Of a stretch of DNA of 64,000 bases, positions 45,901 through 56,714 are shown one piece after another. The position numbers were made by a program, and so were the translations under genes. This DNA comes from Branchiostoma floridae (Eukaryota > Chordata > Leptocardii > Amphioxiformes > Branchiostomatidae), in assembly GCF_000003815.2 (NCBI RefSeq), contig NC_049988.1, positions 15,078,452 through 15,142,451 of the forward strand, given 5' to 3'. Below the pieces are notes generated by a model, which saw only the letters and a program-made list of their open reading frames with translations, was not told the DNA's origin and did not search any database. Position 1 is the first letter of the stretch. Every line of letters starts with the position of its first letter.

Positions 45901-48900
45901 NNNNNNNNNNNNNNNNNNNNNNNNNNNNNNNNNNNNNNNNNNNNNNNNNNNNNNNNNNNNNNNNNNNNNNNNNNNNNNNNNNNNNNNNNNNNNNNNNNNN
46001 NNNNNNNNNNNNNNNNNNNNNNNNNNNNNNNNNNNNNNNNNNNNNNNNNNNNNNNNNNNNNNNNNNNNNNNNNNNNNNNNNNNNNNNNNNNNNNNNNNNN
46101 NNNNNNNNNNNNNNNNNNNNNNNNNNNNNNNNNNNNNNNNNNNNNNNNNNNNNNNNNNNNNNNNNNNNNNNNNNNNNNNNNNNNNNNNNNNNNNNNNNNN
46201 NNNNNNNNNNNNNNNNNNNNNNNNNNNNNNNNNNNNNNNNNNNNNNNNNNNNNNNNNNNNNNNNNNNNNNNNNNNNNNNNNNNNNNNNNNNNNNNNNNNN
46301 NNNNNNNNNNNNNNNNNNNNNNNNNNNGGCACTCTGAAAAATAGGCATGACAATAGAATATAGTACATTGACCGCAGATGACCCAAATAAAACACGCGTA
46401 CGTTTCGAATTACACCAGATCGAACAGCATCAATTTTTTGGTCTTCTTCACTCTTCCTGTTGTGTCAAAAGTGCCAATTTTGACCACCGGACGGATCAAA
46501 ATGACGGGAGAGGCGGAGGTCATTATGTTCATGTTGCAATGTTACCCAGGTTTTCAACCAGACACGCCAAGAACGTATGCAGCGCAGGAGGCGACTGACG
46601 CGGTTGGCGTCAGTCAGCTGTAGTCTACTACAGTTTCTGTTTACACCCTTACACTTAATGGAAAAAAATTTCTACCGCCATAGATAATTCAGAATACACA
46701 ATAGGAATCTTTCTCGATCTATCAAAAGCATTTGATACGGTTAATCATTCCATTCTACTCAATAAACTAAAACGATACGGTATATGTGACTCCGCAATAA
46801 AATGGTTCTCGTCTTATCTATCCAATAGACAACAATACGTAGCTCTTAACGATAATAAATCACAACCCAAAATAATAGAATGTGGTGTCCCACAGGGTTC
46901 GATATTAGGACCTCTACTTTTTCTGATTTATATAAATGATCTCGAAAAAGCATCCTCAATTATATTCTTTATCCTATTTGCAGATGATTCAAATCTTTTT
47001 CTTTCAAACTCGAATTTTGATACGCTAGTAAAACTTGCTAACGAAGAAATGAAAAAGGTTATGTCGTGGTTTGAGGCAAATAAATTATCAGTAAATGTTA
47101 AGAAGACATATTATCTAATTTTCTGTAATAGAAATAAAACCTATAACAAAAGTGCCAAAATCCTTTTAAAAAGTGTGCCCCTGTCTCAAGAGAGTCAAGC
47201 CAAATTCTTAGGTATAATCATTGATGATCGACTGACCTGGAAATCGCATATAACTATGTTAGGTAAAAAGATTTCAAAAACTATCGGTATCATTGGAAAA
47301 CTTAAACATATTCTTACTCAAAAAACCATTATTACCATATATAATAGTTTAATATACCCGTATCTAACCTACGGGAATATAGTCTGGGGATGCGCCTACA
47401 AAACCACACTACAGCCCCTGATATTGCTCCAAAAAAAGATTTGTTCGTTCAGCCACGGGCGGCAGTTTTCATGCACATTCTGCACCTTTGTTTACAAAAC
47501 TTAAGATTTTGAATATTTTTGATATCAACAGACTTCATCTGATGCTATTTACATTTAAATTCCTAAACTGTTCTCTTCCAGNNNNNNNNNNNNNNNNNNN
47601 NNNNNNNNNNNNNNNNNNNNNNNNNNNNNNNNNNNNNNNNNNNNNNNNNNNNNNNNNNNNNNNNNNNNNNNNNNNNNNNNNNNNNNNNNNNNNNNNNNNN
47701 NNNNNNNNNNNNNNNNNNNNNNNNNNNNNNNNNNNNNNNNNNNNNNNNNNNNNNNNNNNNNNNNNNNNNNNNNNNNNNNNNNNNNNNNNNNNNNNNNNNN
47801 NNNNNNNNNNNNNNNNNNNNNNNNNNNNNNNNNNNNNNNNNNNNNNNNNNNNNNNNNNNNNNNNNNNNNNNNNNNNNNNNNNNNNNNNNNNNNNNNNNNN
47901 NNNNNNNNNNNNNNNNNNNNNNNNNNNNNNNNNNNNNNNNNNNNNNNNNNNNNNNNNNNNNNNNNNNNNNNNNNNNNNNNNNNNNNNNNNNNNNNNNNNN
48001 NNNNNNNNNNNNNNNNNNNNNNNNNNNNNNNNNNNNNNNNNNNNNNNNNNNNNNNNNNNCAACGATTTAAATTGTTGCTTTTAATTTTTTCCTTAACTTC
48101 TCCATTTGATAGCAGAAGTTTTTATTTAGTTGATATATTTCCCCTGCTTTTAATAATTTAATTGTTATTTAGCTTCTCTATTTGATGGCTTTTTTGTGTT
48201 AATTTAGTTGATACATTTCCCTTGTTTTATCATCAATTGTCTATCACCTCAATTATTTCCCTAGCATTGCATACGCTATAGGAGGAGGGCTCGCATAAGC
48301 CGTTAGGCTTCCTCCCTTCCTCCCGCACAGTATTTGTTTTATCCAATGTACATTTCTCTGTTTTTGTATTCTACGTGCGAATAAATAAACTCAAACTCAA
48401 ACTCAAACCCTGTTCGAACGTCCGCTGAACTGTAGTACTACAGCCTCGGAGGGTGTAGTAGACTACAGCCCGATTTACACTTGTTTCTTGAATCTGTAGT
48501 ACTACACATCGTAGTCTACTACTGTAGTAGACTACAGATTCGCGTCCGGTTTACACTCACTGACAGAGAGCATAGCGGGACACCTGCTGTTCTTTGATTA
48601 CGGAGAAACTGTAGTGACTGAATGTGACCTTTGACACTTGGCGGGCGCGGGAATCTTATATTTGTGAAAAAAGGTTTTTTTTCTAATACAAGGCACTCTG
48701 AAAAATAGGCCATGACAATAGAAAATAGTACATTGACCGCAGATGACCCATATAAAACACGCGCACGTTTCGAATTACACCAGATCGAACAGCATCAATT
48801 TTTTGGTCTTCTTCACTCTTCCTGTTGTGTCAAAAGTGCCAATTTTGACCACCGGACGGATCAAAATGACGGGAGAGGCGGAGGTCATTATGTTCATGTT

Positions 48901-49616
48901 GCAGTGTTACCCAGGTTTTCAACCAGACACGCCAAGAACGTATGCAGCGCAGGAGGCGACTGACGCGGTTGGCGTCAGTCAGCTGTAGTCTACTACAGTT
49001 TCTGTTTACACCCTGTTCGAATTCTCATAGAACGTCCGCTGAACTGTAGTACTACAGCCTCGGAGGGTGTAGTAGACTACAGTAGTAGACTACACTTCAT
49101 TTCTGTTTACACCCAGAAAAAATCTGTAGGCTACTACAGTAGTAGACTACGATCTGTAGTACTACAGATAAAACTACAAGTGTAAATCGTGCCTAAGGCC
49201 ACCTGGACAACTCACAATCTTCTCGAATCCCACAGTGCCGCACCGGTGCCCCAAGTGCAGTGAGATACAACCTTAGGTAGCTGGTATGGAAAGTTTGCTA
49301 CTACAGTCGGAAAGGTTGATACTTGCTGGAAGTTTTGGGGGATCGGGTGCATATGTTAGTCAGTATGCGTGAGCCCTGCTTCATGGGCTGGCAATTTGCT
49401 GTTGCCTACCGGTCGTTAAACTGTCTTTAAAAAGTGGACAGGCGTAGACTTGTCCAGCTGTTCCCAACCATACGCTGACCAAAAGTTGGGGGTTGTCGTG
49501 GAAAGGTCCTAATATGCAACCAATAATAAAGCTTAAGTAACACGGGTGTGCGGTACTCACCTATTTCCAGGAGACGCAGCTGCCAGAGCCACAAACAGAA
49601 GAAGGCAGAGACTCAT
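42973..49616 (-). CDS. Avidin-like biotin-binding protein, copy A, 4 recognised exons (exon 2 not found)
   Basis: Minus-strand exons are 49616-49561 (signal peptide MSLCLLLFVALAAASPGN), 44187-44066, 43750-43639 and 43136-42973. Exon 3 carries the first avidin hairpins: NPCEDITGLWYNNLGSQMTL keeps the Asn and Ser that contact the biotin ureido ring, and ITGFYGTAVES keeps the Tyr and Thr. Exon 4 ends GTFAWIVNYSRSTSAWTG, two residues shorter than the usual loop and with Tyr in place of the avidin Trp70. Exon 5 has HTTWVYRQ and DDRWLAARVGEDTFTR, matching the Trp97 and Trp110 strands. Exon 1 ends in phase 2 and exon 3 needs phase 1, so a small exon of about 44 nt (present at 52913-52956 in copy B) should exist but is not visible. 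Intron 1 holds a 4.4-kb transposon island with two N gaps. A secreted tetrameric biotin binder is inferred from the family. Confidence 0.82.
43180..43239. repeat. Long hairpin in an avidin intron
   Basis: CAGAGCTTCTGACTGGAGT pairs perfectly with ACTCCAGTCAGAAGCTCTG, and the stem extends inward with one mismatch around a short loop. A single arm-like copy, CAGAGCTTCTGACTGCAGTG, occurs at about 54288 in the matching intron of copy B. It is probably a small foldback element present before the duplication. Confidence 0.75.
43315..43342. repeat. (ATTT)n microsatellite
   Basis: ATTTATTT units, about seven copies, in the intron between avidin exons 4 and 5. Confidence 0.85.
44321..44520. mobile_element. 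MITE with TTAGGTCACATTTCCAAAC ends (copy 2 of 4)
   Basis: The left end GGCTTAGGTCACATTTCC and right end GGAAATGTGACCAAAGCC are inverted. The GGGGCCCGGCCGGGCAGC block is mirrored at the right end. It abuts the next copy directly. Confidence 0.85.
44521..44725. mobile_element. MITE with TTAGGTCACATTTCCAAAC ends (copy 3 of 4), tandem to copy 2
   Basis: Begins TTAGGCCTACGTCACATTTC and ends GGAAATGTGACCTTAGC. It has the same interior layout as the previous copy. The two lie end to end in intron 1 of avidin copy A. Confidence 0.85.
45513..46327. other. Assembly gap (815 N)
   Basis: The gap lies inside the inverted-repeat element, as expected where long palindromes defeat assembly. Sequence and orientation across it are uncertain. 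Confidence 0.99.
46659..48412 (+). mobile_element. Non-LTR retrotransposon (Jockey/CR1-like) reverse transcriptase fragment
   Basis: One frame runs from 46659 to 47504 and shows reverse transcriptase blocks in order: FLDLSKAFDTVNH, GVPQGSILGPLLFLIYIND, FADDSNLF (catalytic Asp pair) and FLGIIIDDRLTWKSHI. Near 47440-47480 the reading shifts by one base; the continuation (FTKLKILNIFDINRLHLM) is in another frame until the N gap at 47582. The 3' end carries the tandem tail ACTCAAACTCAAACTCAAA. The copy is 5' truncated and frameshifted, hence inactive. It is inserted in the inverted-repeat element after ACACCCT, and ACCCT recurs at its right side as a possible target duplication. Confidence 0.85.
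47582..48059. other. Assembly gap (478 N)
   Basis: The gap lies within the LINE fragment, between the C-terminal coding part and the 3' UTR. Confidence 0.99.
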
Positions 49617-50325
49617 GGTTGGTTATCCGGGGTCAATGACTGCATGGAAATTAAAAGCTGAAAGGTTAGCGGGAGCCCTTCTCGCCATCGCAAGGGATTA
49701 ACAGCTTTATGTTGACCTAAAGGTAAAGTTTCCAGAACAATTCGCCTAGACATGGTGCTAGAGTCAGAATCTACAAACAAGTGGTTCTGATGAAATAAAC
49801 AGTTACTTGGGAAGAGCGCATAGAGAAGCCAATGAACGGGAAAAGTCGAAGTGCGCTGAGGTTCTGGTAAAAGCCAGAGCAAAGAATTAAGATCCCGGTG
49901 TGTACCGGTGGTGATTGGTTTCGGGGGGTTCGCAGGGTAATCTTTGTCTCGTTTGCTAAAACTCCTTTGAGTGATAGGTTTCCGGTTTATTTATGACATA
50001 TATCAGTGGCATAAGAAGGCCTCTAGCCCCATGTGTTCTTCTGTGATACTTTATGATGCGCATGCATTGGCTATTGCCTTGGCGTCCTTAACCGAAGTAA
50101 ACCAGTCGGTACGAATGAATTACCAGAGGTAAATCATAGCAACGCGGCCTTCTGTTCACAATGATGAAGCGAAGCATGTGAAACTTTTTTATAGTATATC
50201 TTAACAGTTTGCTTGCGTGTGTTACACTGGAATATGCGAAACGTTGCTAACAGATTAGCTTGCCTAAAGCATTTTGTTGTTGATCGACGTTTAAATTATT
50301 TCCTGTTGGTGCAATGCATGATGAA

Positions 50326-50361
<36 letters not shown>

Positions 50362-51079
50362 AAAGGAAGAGGGACTTACCTATCTTGAAGTGAAGTCTGA
50401 GTTTCGGTCGCACGGCGTGGGTGGAAAATTTAGCCGTATATAGACCTAACACGTGGGAACTTGAACACCTTTTATTTGGAAAAGATTAGTCACTAAATGA
50501 CTAATCACACATTCATGGTCGTTATCATTATTTCCTGTCGGATACATACCAACATTAGCATACATCTTTTGTTTACTTCGTGCTGTTTGTTCCGATTTTC
50601 ATACCTGTTTTAAATGTTTTTTGTGCATAAAATGCCAAAAACATCTAAATAACAAAAAGACGAACTTCCGAATATTCAATTTTGCAGTCCTCATCAAATT
50701 TGAAAGCCAGACCGCTTATTAGAAAAACAAGATATCGAAGCCTTCATCACAACTTCCTTTACGGTAAAGATTTCGGAATGCTAGGTGCAGCCCGAAGGGG
50801 AAGAGTTTTCCTACGAAAATGCTTTAAAACTGAAGCTTAGAACCTGGTCATTTTTTAAAATCGAAGTCCGATTTCCCCTACCCTTGTGAAAGGCTAAGTT
50901 GCCGCCGTTTTCGGCGCTCTGTTGATGGTAGCTATTGATTTACGACCATAAGTAAATTTTGGGGCCATGCACGGTTGTTAATTCTACACCCGTTCGTCCT
51001 ACCGGTCAGGGTAAGGTGAAATGGCTTGAAATGCAAAGATGTGAAGAAAAAATAATCCAACATTCGGTATACCATACTC
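49617..51079. promoter_or_regulatory. Region between the divergent avidin-like genes (left part)
   Basis: The bases just upstream of both avidin ATGs match (GCTTTTAAATTTC..CAG, then TTGACCCCGGA and CAACC). The conserved AG before TTGACC suggests a 5' UTR intron acceptor in both genes. A (GA)n run lies at 50331-50359. No gene is seen in the rest. Confidence 0.5.
50331..50359. repeat. (GA)n microsatellite
   Basis: Pure GA dinucleotide run between the avidin genes. Confidence 0.92.
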
Positions 51080-51510
51080 TCTGTCTTCAGTTACTTCCTT
51101 CTTTTGCCAGATTTTGCTCCCTATCGCCAAATTTCTTCTAGCGTGGACGAAATGATTAATTTATTTTGGTGAAAGGTAGATGGACGGACGGCATTGACGG
51201 ATGGCATTGACGGACCAAGAAGTCGACAGCCGGAGAATGGAAGGGTTTTTTGTTTTCACCTCATCTTCTCGAATTTGCTGAGAAGCGTTTCAATAACCTT
51301 TATCTGATACTGAGTCTGCATTTCGCTTACGCTGGAAGAAAATTTATGAAAGCAAGCAAAATCTGACGATGAGAAGGAAGTTTCCTTGTTGGCACTACCA
51401 ACTAGCTACAATGGCAAAGAGCTGACGTTTGAGATCATAGCAGACAGCTGGCGGAAGATATCCGGCTGTGTGCAGTGCCAAGTTCACATAGGGGGAGTAT
51501 AAAAGGTCCT
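51080..51510. repeat. Repeat element with inverted ends and a TATAAAAG box
   Basis: The left phrase CTTTTGCCAGATTTTGCTCC at about 51095 is inverted in the right phrase around 51350 (AAGCAAGCAAAATCTGACGA). The segment 51320-51510 is an inverted copy of 42190-42355. TATAAAAG at 51499-51506 is conserved in both. It lies about 490 bp upstream of the copy B start codon. Confidence 0.6.
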
Positions 51511-51996
51511 AAGTTTCACAAGTTTCCAGCGGTCGAGATAGAGGTGACAACGTGGTTCAGCTCTTCACGCAGAGTCGCTGTTCTGATATACAGGTTGGTG
51601 CTCTTCTTGTTTTCTTTATGTTTGCCAGAACAGTTGCGTTGTGTATTGCTGTTGTTGGAGATTGAAGGGTGGTCTCTAAACACGTTTTCCATCTATCACA
51701 TTTAGTGCCAAGCAAAAATCTGTATCTGTACGTTTTCCCTCGGCTGAAGTGCTGTGCAACAGGATAAAAACTGAACCATCTTATTTCAAAATCGATTGAC
51801 ACATGTGCTGTATGCGGGTACCAGCAATTTTGTAAGACACACAATACAGAAATGGATGGTTCCGTGTATACCTGGCTCGAAATGTAGTATATACGCCGGA
51901 CATACTTGTTTAGATATAGCAGGTTCATTGACAAAAGTTGAAGTCACGCTAACTTTCAGCTTTTAAATTTCAGTTATTGACCCCGGACAATCAACC

Positions 51997-54899
51997 ATGA
52001 GACTCTGTCTTCTTCTGTTTGTGGCTGTGGCATCTGCATCTCCTGCGAATGGGTGGGTGCCGTTCATCCTTCTTACTTTAGCTTTATTATTAGTTGCATA
52101 TTTAGGACCTTCTCTCGACAACCCCCAACCTCTGGTAAGCGGATCCGGAGTGTTGGGTACAATTGGACCAGACTACGCCTGTCCACTACAAATATCCTCA
52201 TTATCTGCTTCACTGTCCTAATTATGTTCAACAACATACACTCCTCTTAGACAGACTTGAAAACCTGAATATTCCTATGTTAGATTTAAATTAGTTAACT
52301 GATAGTTCTTTTGTTTATCTGCTACTTAAAGGATCGGCTTTACTGACATCTGATATAAATTCCCAAATTCTCTCCATAACTCAATCATATTTATCCGAAA
52401 CAAAACGATTTTAAAATTGCTTTTTGACTATCCTTATCATTTACTATTGGTAACATAAGTTTATCCGTCCGTTTCTTTTTAGAATTAGGCGTTCCCGTAC
52501 CCGTTTCATCTTTTTTGTCCTATGTTGTGTTGTTATTTTGTCTAGTGGTGTCTTTAATATAAGCCTGTGTGCTTGAGTGGGGGCACCACTATGTTTTGTA
52601 CTGTATTAATGTAGCAATAAAAAAAATATTCTAAGACAATTTGACGAAGGACAGGCGGCAGCAAGCGGTCTCCTCACGACTTACATATACACCGGAGCTC
52701 CCAAAAGTCCAAAAACTATTGACCTCTAGATCTCATCCTTCCACCCAACACTCAGAACCTTACCTGGTTGTCACGACTAGTGGACAGCAGGCTGAAGTAG
52801 GCTATTTGGAATGGGATATATGATAATGCTGAGGGTCTCCAGCAATGCGCTTATACGTAGGTAGTCAATTAGCATTACGAAAATCAACAATTCTTTTACG
52901 TTCAATTCGCAGGCAGGCCGATGTCAGTGACGCCCCATCCATGAGCAATGGCACTGGTAAGTGGAGAATGTTGTAGAACTCCAGATTGTTTCTGAATGAC
53001 TCCCAACCACAGGCTAACTAGTCCTCAACTGTCTCCCAAACTATTACAGACATCTCGTCCACTCGTTTGAGATATTCTAATATTCATGACTACCATCTTA
53101 TTAGCCGACTATGCCGAACAGTTCACACAAGTTCGTCTGACCGAACCTGTTATACTATAGGGGCTGACGGGCTGTGGTGACCATATACACGAACGAGTAT
53201 TTCAGAAACTCAAAACCTACATTTCCCCCACAAAACGATTTGATATTTCTTCCAGTTTAATTACCCAGACCTCTCTCTATGTCGCGAACTTGATGTTATT
53301 TAATCTGAAGATATTGGTTATAATATCTGTGCCTCTTTATGTTATCTATTAAGTTTGGTTTCCAAAGCATACTTGATATGTGAATGTTTTTATGCATCAA
53401 CGCGTTACTTTAAAATTGGAACTGGGAGTCAAGGTTTAACGGATCGATGAAATGTTATGTTTCTGGTAACCAAAACCAGCATCAGCGCCGTTGCCTGGGC
53501 TGTCCATTGTAATGTACTGTTGCAATTCAGTTTTAATCTATGACTTAACTGTCAACCACAGCCGAGTTTGCCCGCGAGAGGGTCTATGACTATGGTCGGC
53601 TACATATACATGTAATAGAGGCTTGGTCAATGTATCTGGCACATCTGCGTACAAACAATTATTTTTGTCTAGACGCCAATCCTTGTGAGGACATCACCGG
53701 ACTCTGGTTCCCAGATGACTCTGGTGCAGAACGGCACGATCATCACCGGCTTTTACGGGACAGCGGTGGAGTCTACCAAGGTATAAAAGTCGAAAGCTTA
53801 AGCCATTCAAGTTTAACGAAGACAAGATTGTTGAGACATGATTGATGAGACATTGATGAATCTAGCTGAATATTCTGTCAGGTTCGAAAGCTGCTTCTGT
53901 TGCCAGGAAGAAGCTCTAACAAACTAGAGGATCCCAACTGTTGAAAATTGTTTGTAAGGTCAGATCTAGTTAGCTCTTCACTTCATGTTGAATCATTTGA
54001 AACGAAAAAATTTTATGGCCCTACAGGGGGCGGCTGGATACACGCCACCTGAGTTGCTGATGTCCAGACCTGTGGAGAATCCACATGGAACGTTTGCCTG
54101 GATCGTGATCTGGAGCAACGGTCGGTCCACCACAGCATGGACAGGTAAATATCAAACTCTAACCCACGCAAACAAAATAAAGCGGCAAACACCCGTTTGA
54201 AAATTTCATCAGGTTTGGTCCATTTTTTTTCTTCTTCTCACAGCCAATAGCGTCTCTTACTTGCTTGTCTCTCAGACACCTTCTTCAGAGCTTCTGACTG
54301 CAGTGCTGCTTGCTAGTATGCTTAAGACGCTACTGGCTTTGACAAAAAGAAAAGTCCAATATCCCAAAACGAAATACTCTTTCATTTCCGTTCATAATTT
54401 ACATGATACTGGTACACTTTAAGCACTTTGATGTATTGGGTATGACTTAGGTTGTCGTCAGACACGTCGTGTGATCGTCGTGCGATTTTGATTCCATGTA
54501 TAGAGTTTTTATGTGACAGAACTAACAACTGACAAACATTTGGGCAGCTTTTTATGTAGAGAGACAGTTGAACGTTGCAGCATCCAAAGAAGGTCACTAA
54601 TTTAGCTAACGTACAATGTATGTGACCGCGCTTTTAACCAACTCTTTAATCTTTTCTCAAACGTTGTGTCCTCGATTGACTGATATAGGAAATCTGCCGT
54701 CTGACAGGTATATATTTCCTTTGTGCTATCCACAGCCCAATGTGTCATCTGTGGCGACCATGCTGAACTCCACACCACATGGCTGCTCCGCTCCAAGGTT
54801 GACGGCTGCGATGATCGCTGGAAGGCGACCCGGGTGGGAGAGGACACCTTCACCCGTTATTCACAGACGGAGATAGAGCCCTTACATGGTAATCTTTAA
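51997..54899 (+). CDS. Avidin-like biotin-binding protein, copy B, 5 exons, frameshifted in exon 3 as assembled
   Basis: The exons are 51997-52052 (signal peptide MRLCLLLFVAVASASPAN), 52913-52956, 53673-53780, 54027-54144 and 54736-54899. Exons 1, 2, 4 and 5 join in phase with conserved splice sites. Exon 4 ends GTFAWIVIWSNGRSTTAWTG, matching the avidin Trp70 strand without gaps. Exon 5 has HTTWLLRS and DDRWKATRVGEDTFTR, an excellent avidin C-terminal half. Exon 3 is 108 nt against 122 nt in copy A. The 14 missing bases (after CTCTGGT) delete the YNNLG segment that holds biotin contacts and shift the frame, so translation reaches a TGA early in exon 4. Without this lesion the protein would be an ordinary secreted avidin of about 165 residues. 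It is therefore either a recent pseudogene, a polymorphic null allele, or an assembly error. Confidence 0.82.
52060..52640 (+). repeat. Possible LINE-derived fragment in avidin copy B intron 1
   Basis: The segment ends with ATGTAGCAATAAAAAAAATA, a retrotransposon-like 3' end. A short open frame near 52080-52220 has a composition like LINE ORF starts. Copy A has no counterpart. The assignment is weak. Confidence 0.25.
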
Positions 54900-55339
54900 A
54901 TGAGTGCATTGAGGTCTTCCGATGAGTGGTCATATTGAGAAAATATACTCTCGAGATCCAACAATGCCAGTCATAAGGCCGAATTGATGTTAGACTTTAC
55001 ATCATTTAAAAATCAACGTACAAGTAAATAAGACGTAATTACAAATCTATCTTAAAAGCAAGGCGTGATTTAAAGCAAACTGCTTGGTAAGAGACACGTT
55101 TTCGACATTGATACGTTCAAACTACTCTAAAGTATGATTACATATAACACGACAACAATATACGACTCAATGTTACGTGCATATAGTCGCGAATTGTTTA
55201 TCAGCCGAGTCATGTGGCGTTTGGCACTCGCGAAAGATCATCAAAAAGGCTCAATTAAAGTCTTGTGTAATCGCATGATGTGTCTCGTTTCTTTTTATGT
55301 GTGTGGTCGCTGAATTACGCCTTTCGTAATTCAAGAGCT

Positions 55340-55600
55340 ATCTAACATCCAAAAATGGTGGTCATAGCTTGTTCGGAACACATGATGTCAAAATATGAAG
55401 TTCTGCTGCAGTGCAAAGGGAAACCACTAGGGGGACCGAAATCTAATGATTTCCAGATTTTGTCACCCCCCACCAACACACCAAGTATGACAGCATTCCA
55501 TCCAGCCGGTTTAGTTATCTTGTTGACAGACGCACACACACTGTCTGACCTGAAGTTCTCATACAACATGAAAGGGGACGCTCGTAACAAGGAAGACAGA
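55340..55600. repeat. Interspersed repeat, same family as 7562-7740
   Basis: Shares TATGAAGTTCTGCTGCAGTG, then GGAAACCACTAGGGGG and CACCAACACACCAAGTATGA with the earlier copy at corresponding spacing. Open frames on both strands are incidental. Confidence 0.6.
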
Positions 55601-55946
55601 ATATGCAATGTTGAGGTCGAGTTGTGCAAGAACTAGATGAGAACACCAACAACTCATGATCATTCTTTTAGATAATTCAACCCTTTGAATAAGCTACAAT
55701 CCTGACATTTGGCGTTCAATACATGGTAATATCTCATACAATGTGAAAAGGTGCGCTCCTGACAAGTAAAACAGAACATAGTTTAGCTCGTACCTTAATG
55801 TTGTGTGAGGGTTCAGATACAATTACAGAAAATACTACCATTCATACTAAGCAGCTAAGGCATTATTCTACTGGAGCTTTGGACAAGAAATGAGTGGCCA
55901 AGACACCATCGGTCATTAGAAGGTCTTGGAGACCATTGAGCGCGTA

Positions 55947-56148
55947 GGCTTAGGTCACATTTCCAAACCGGGGCCCGGCCGGAATGTTTATAAAAACGAG
56001 AAAATAAACTGTATACCAAGAAATATACACAAATTGTCCCCATGAATCCTCTGTTGACATTTTTTTTTTTTTTATGTCTTTCATATCATTCTTTTTCCTC
56101 CCGAAAGCTGCACGGCCGGACCCCGGTTTGGAAATGTGACCTAAGCCT
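55947..56148. mobile_element. MITE with TTAGGTCACATTTCCAAAC ends (copy 4 of 4)
   Basis: The ends GGCTTAGGTCACATTTCC and GGAAATGTGACCTAAGCC are perfect inverted repeats. This is the best conserved copy in the window. Confidence 0.88.
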
Positions 56149-56425
56149 TACTGATAGACCGTCGGGAGATCTTTACATGTAGAAGCCTGTCTCGCCTTTA
56201 TAAAAAATTCCCACTCCAAATGCATACACGTAGGGCGTTCCAATGCCACAAACAACACTCTGAGAATTCACATGCTGAAATTGCCTAGTAAATGTATTGT
56301 CATGCAATCCCTTCCACTCAATTCGCAGAAAATGCAATAAACAACACAAATACTTTTCTTTCTAACATCGCTTCGTCATTTATCAACACCTGAAAAATAA
56401 AGTACGACTGGATATGGATAAAGGA

Positions 56426-56714
56426 NNNNNNNNNNNNNNNNNNNNNNNNNNNNNNNNNNNNNNNNNNNNNNNNNNNNNNNNNNNNNNNNNNNNNNNNNNN
56501 NNNNNNNNNNNNNNNNNNNNNNNNNNNNNNNNNNNNNNNNNNNNNNNNNNNNNNNNNNNNNNNNNNNNNNNNNNNNNNNNNNNNNNNNNNNNNNNNNNNN
56601 NNNNNNNNNNNNNNNNNNNNNNNNNNNNNNNNNNNNNNNNNNNNNNNNNNNNNNNNNNNNNNNNNNNNNNNNNNNNNNNNNNNNNNNNNNNNNNNNNNNN
56701 NNNNNNNNNNNNNN
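56426..56714. other. Assembly gap (289 N)
   Basis: A run of N. Reading frames spanning it are meaningless. Confidence 0.99.

Larger units (their letters stand above)
44826..49193. mobile_element. Composite terminal-inverted-repeat DNA element (Harbinger-like), with nested LINE
   Basis: The outer ends GGCACGATTTACACTTGTAG and the reverse (ACTACAAGTGTAAATCGTGCC) are perfect over about 20 bp and pair imperfectly over more than 350 bp. Both ends are flanked by TAA (44823-44825 and 49194-49196). A TWA-type 3-bp duplication with GG..CC termini is characteristic of PIF/Harbinger elements. Subterminal regions are packed with the palindromes CTGTAGTACTACAG and CTGTAGTAGACTACAG. At least two copies are nested: a second left-type end starts near 48472 (CCCGATTTACACTTG). 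Inner segments at 45030-45500, 46328-46620 and 48690-48990 are near-identical in alternating orientation. No transposase is present; an N gap of 815 bp covers part of the centre. Confidence 0.72.

Noticed and set aside
45245-46395. Several frames of 275-372 residues
   Set aside because: They consist almost wholly of N-gap positions. The real flanks are the inverted-repeat element.
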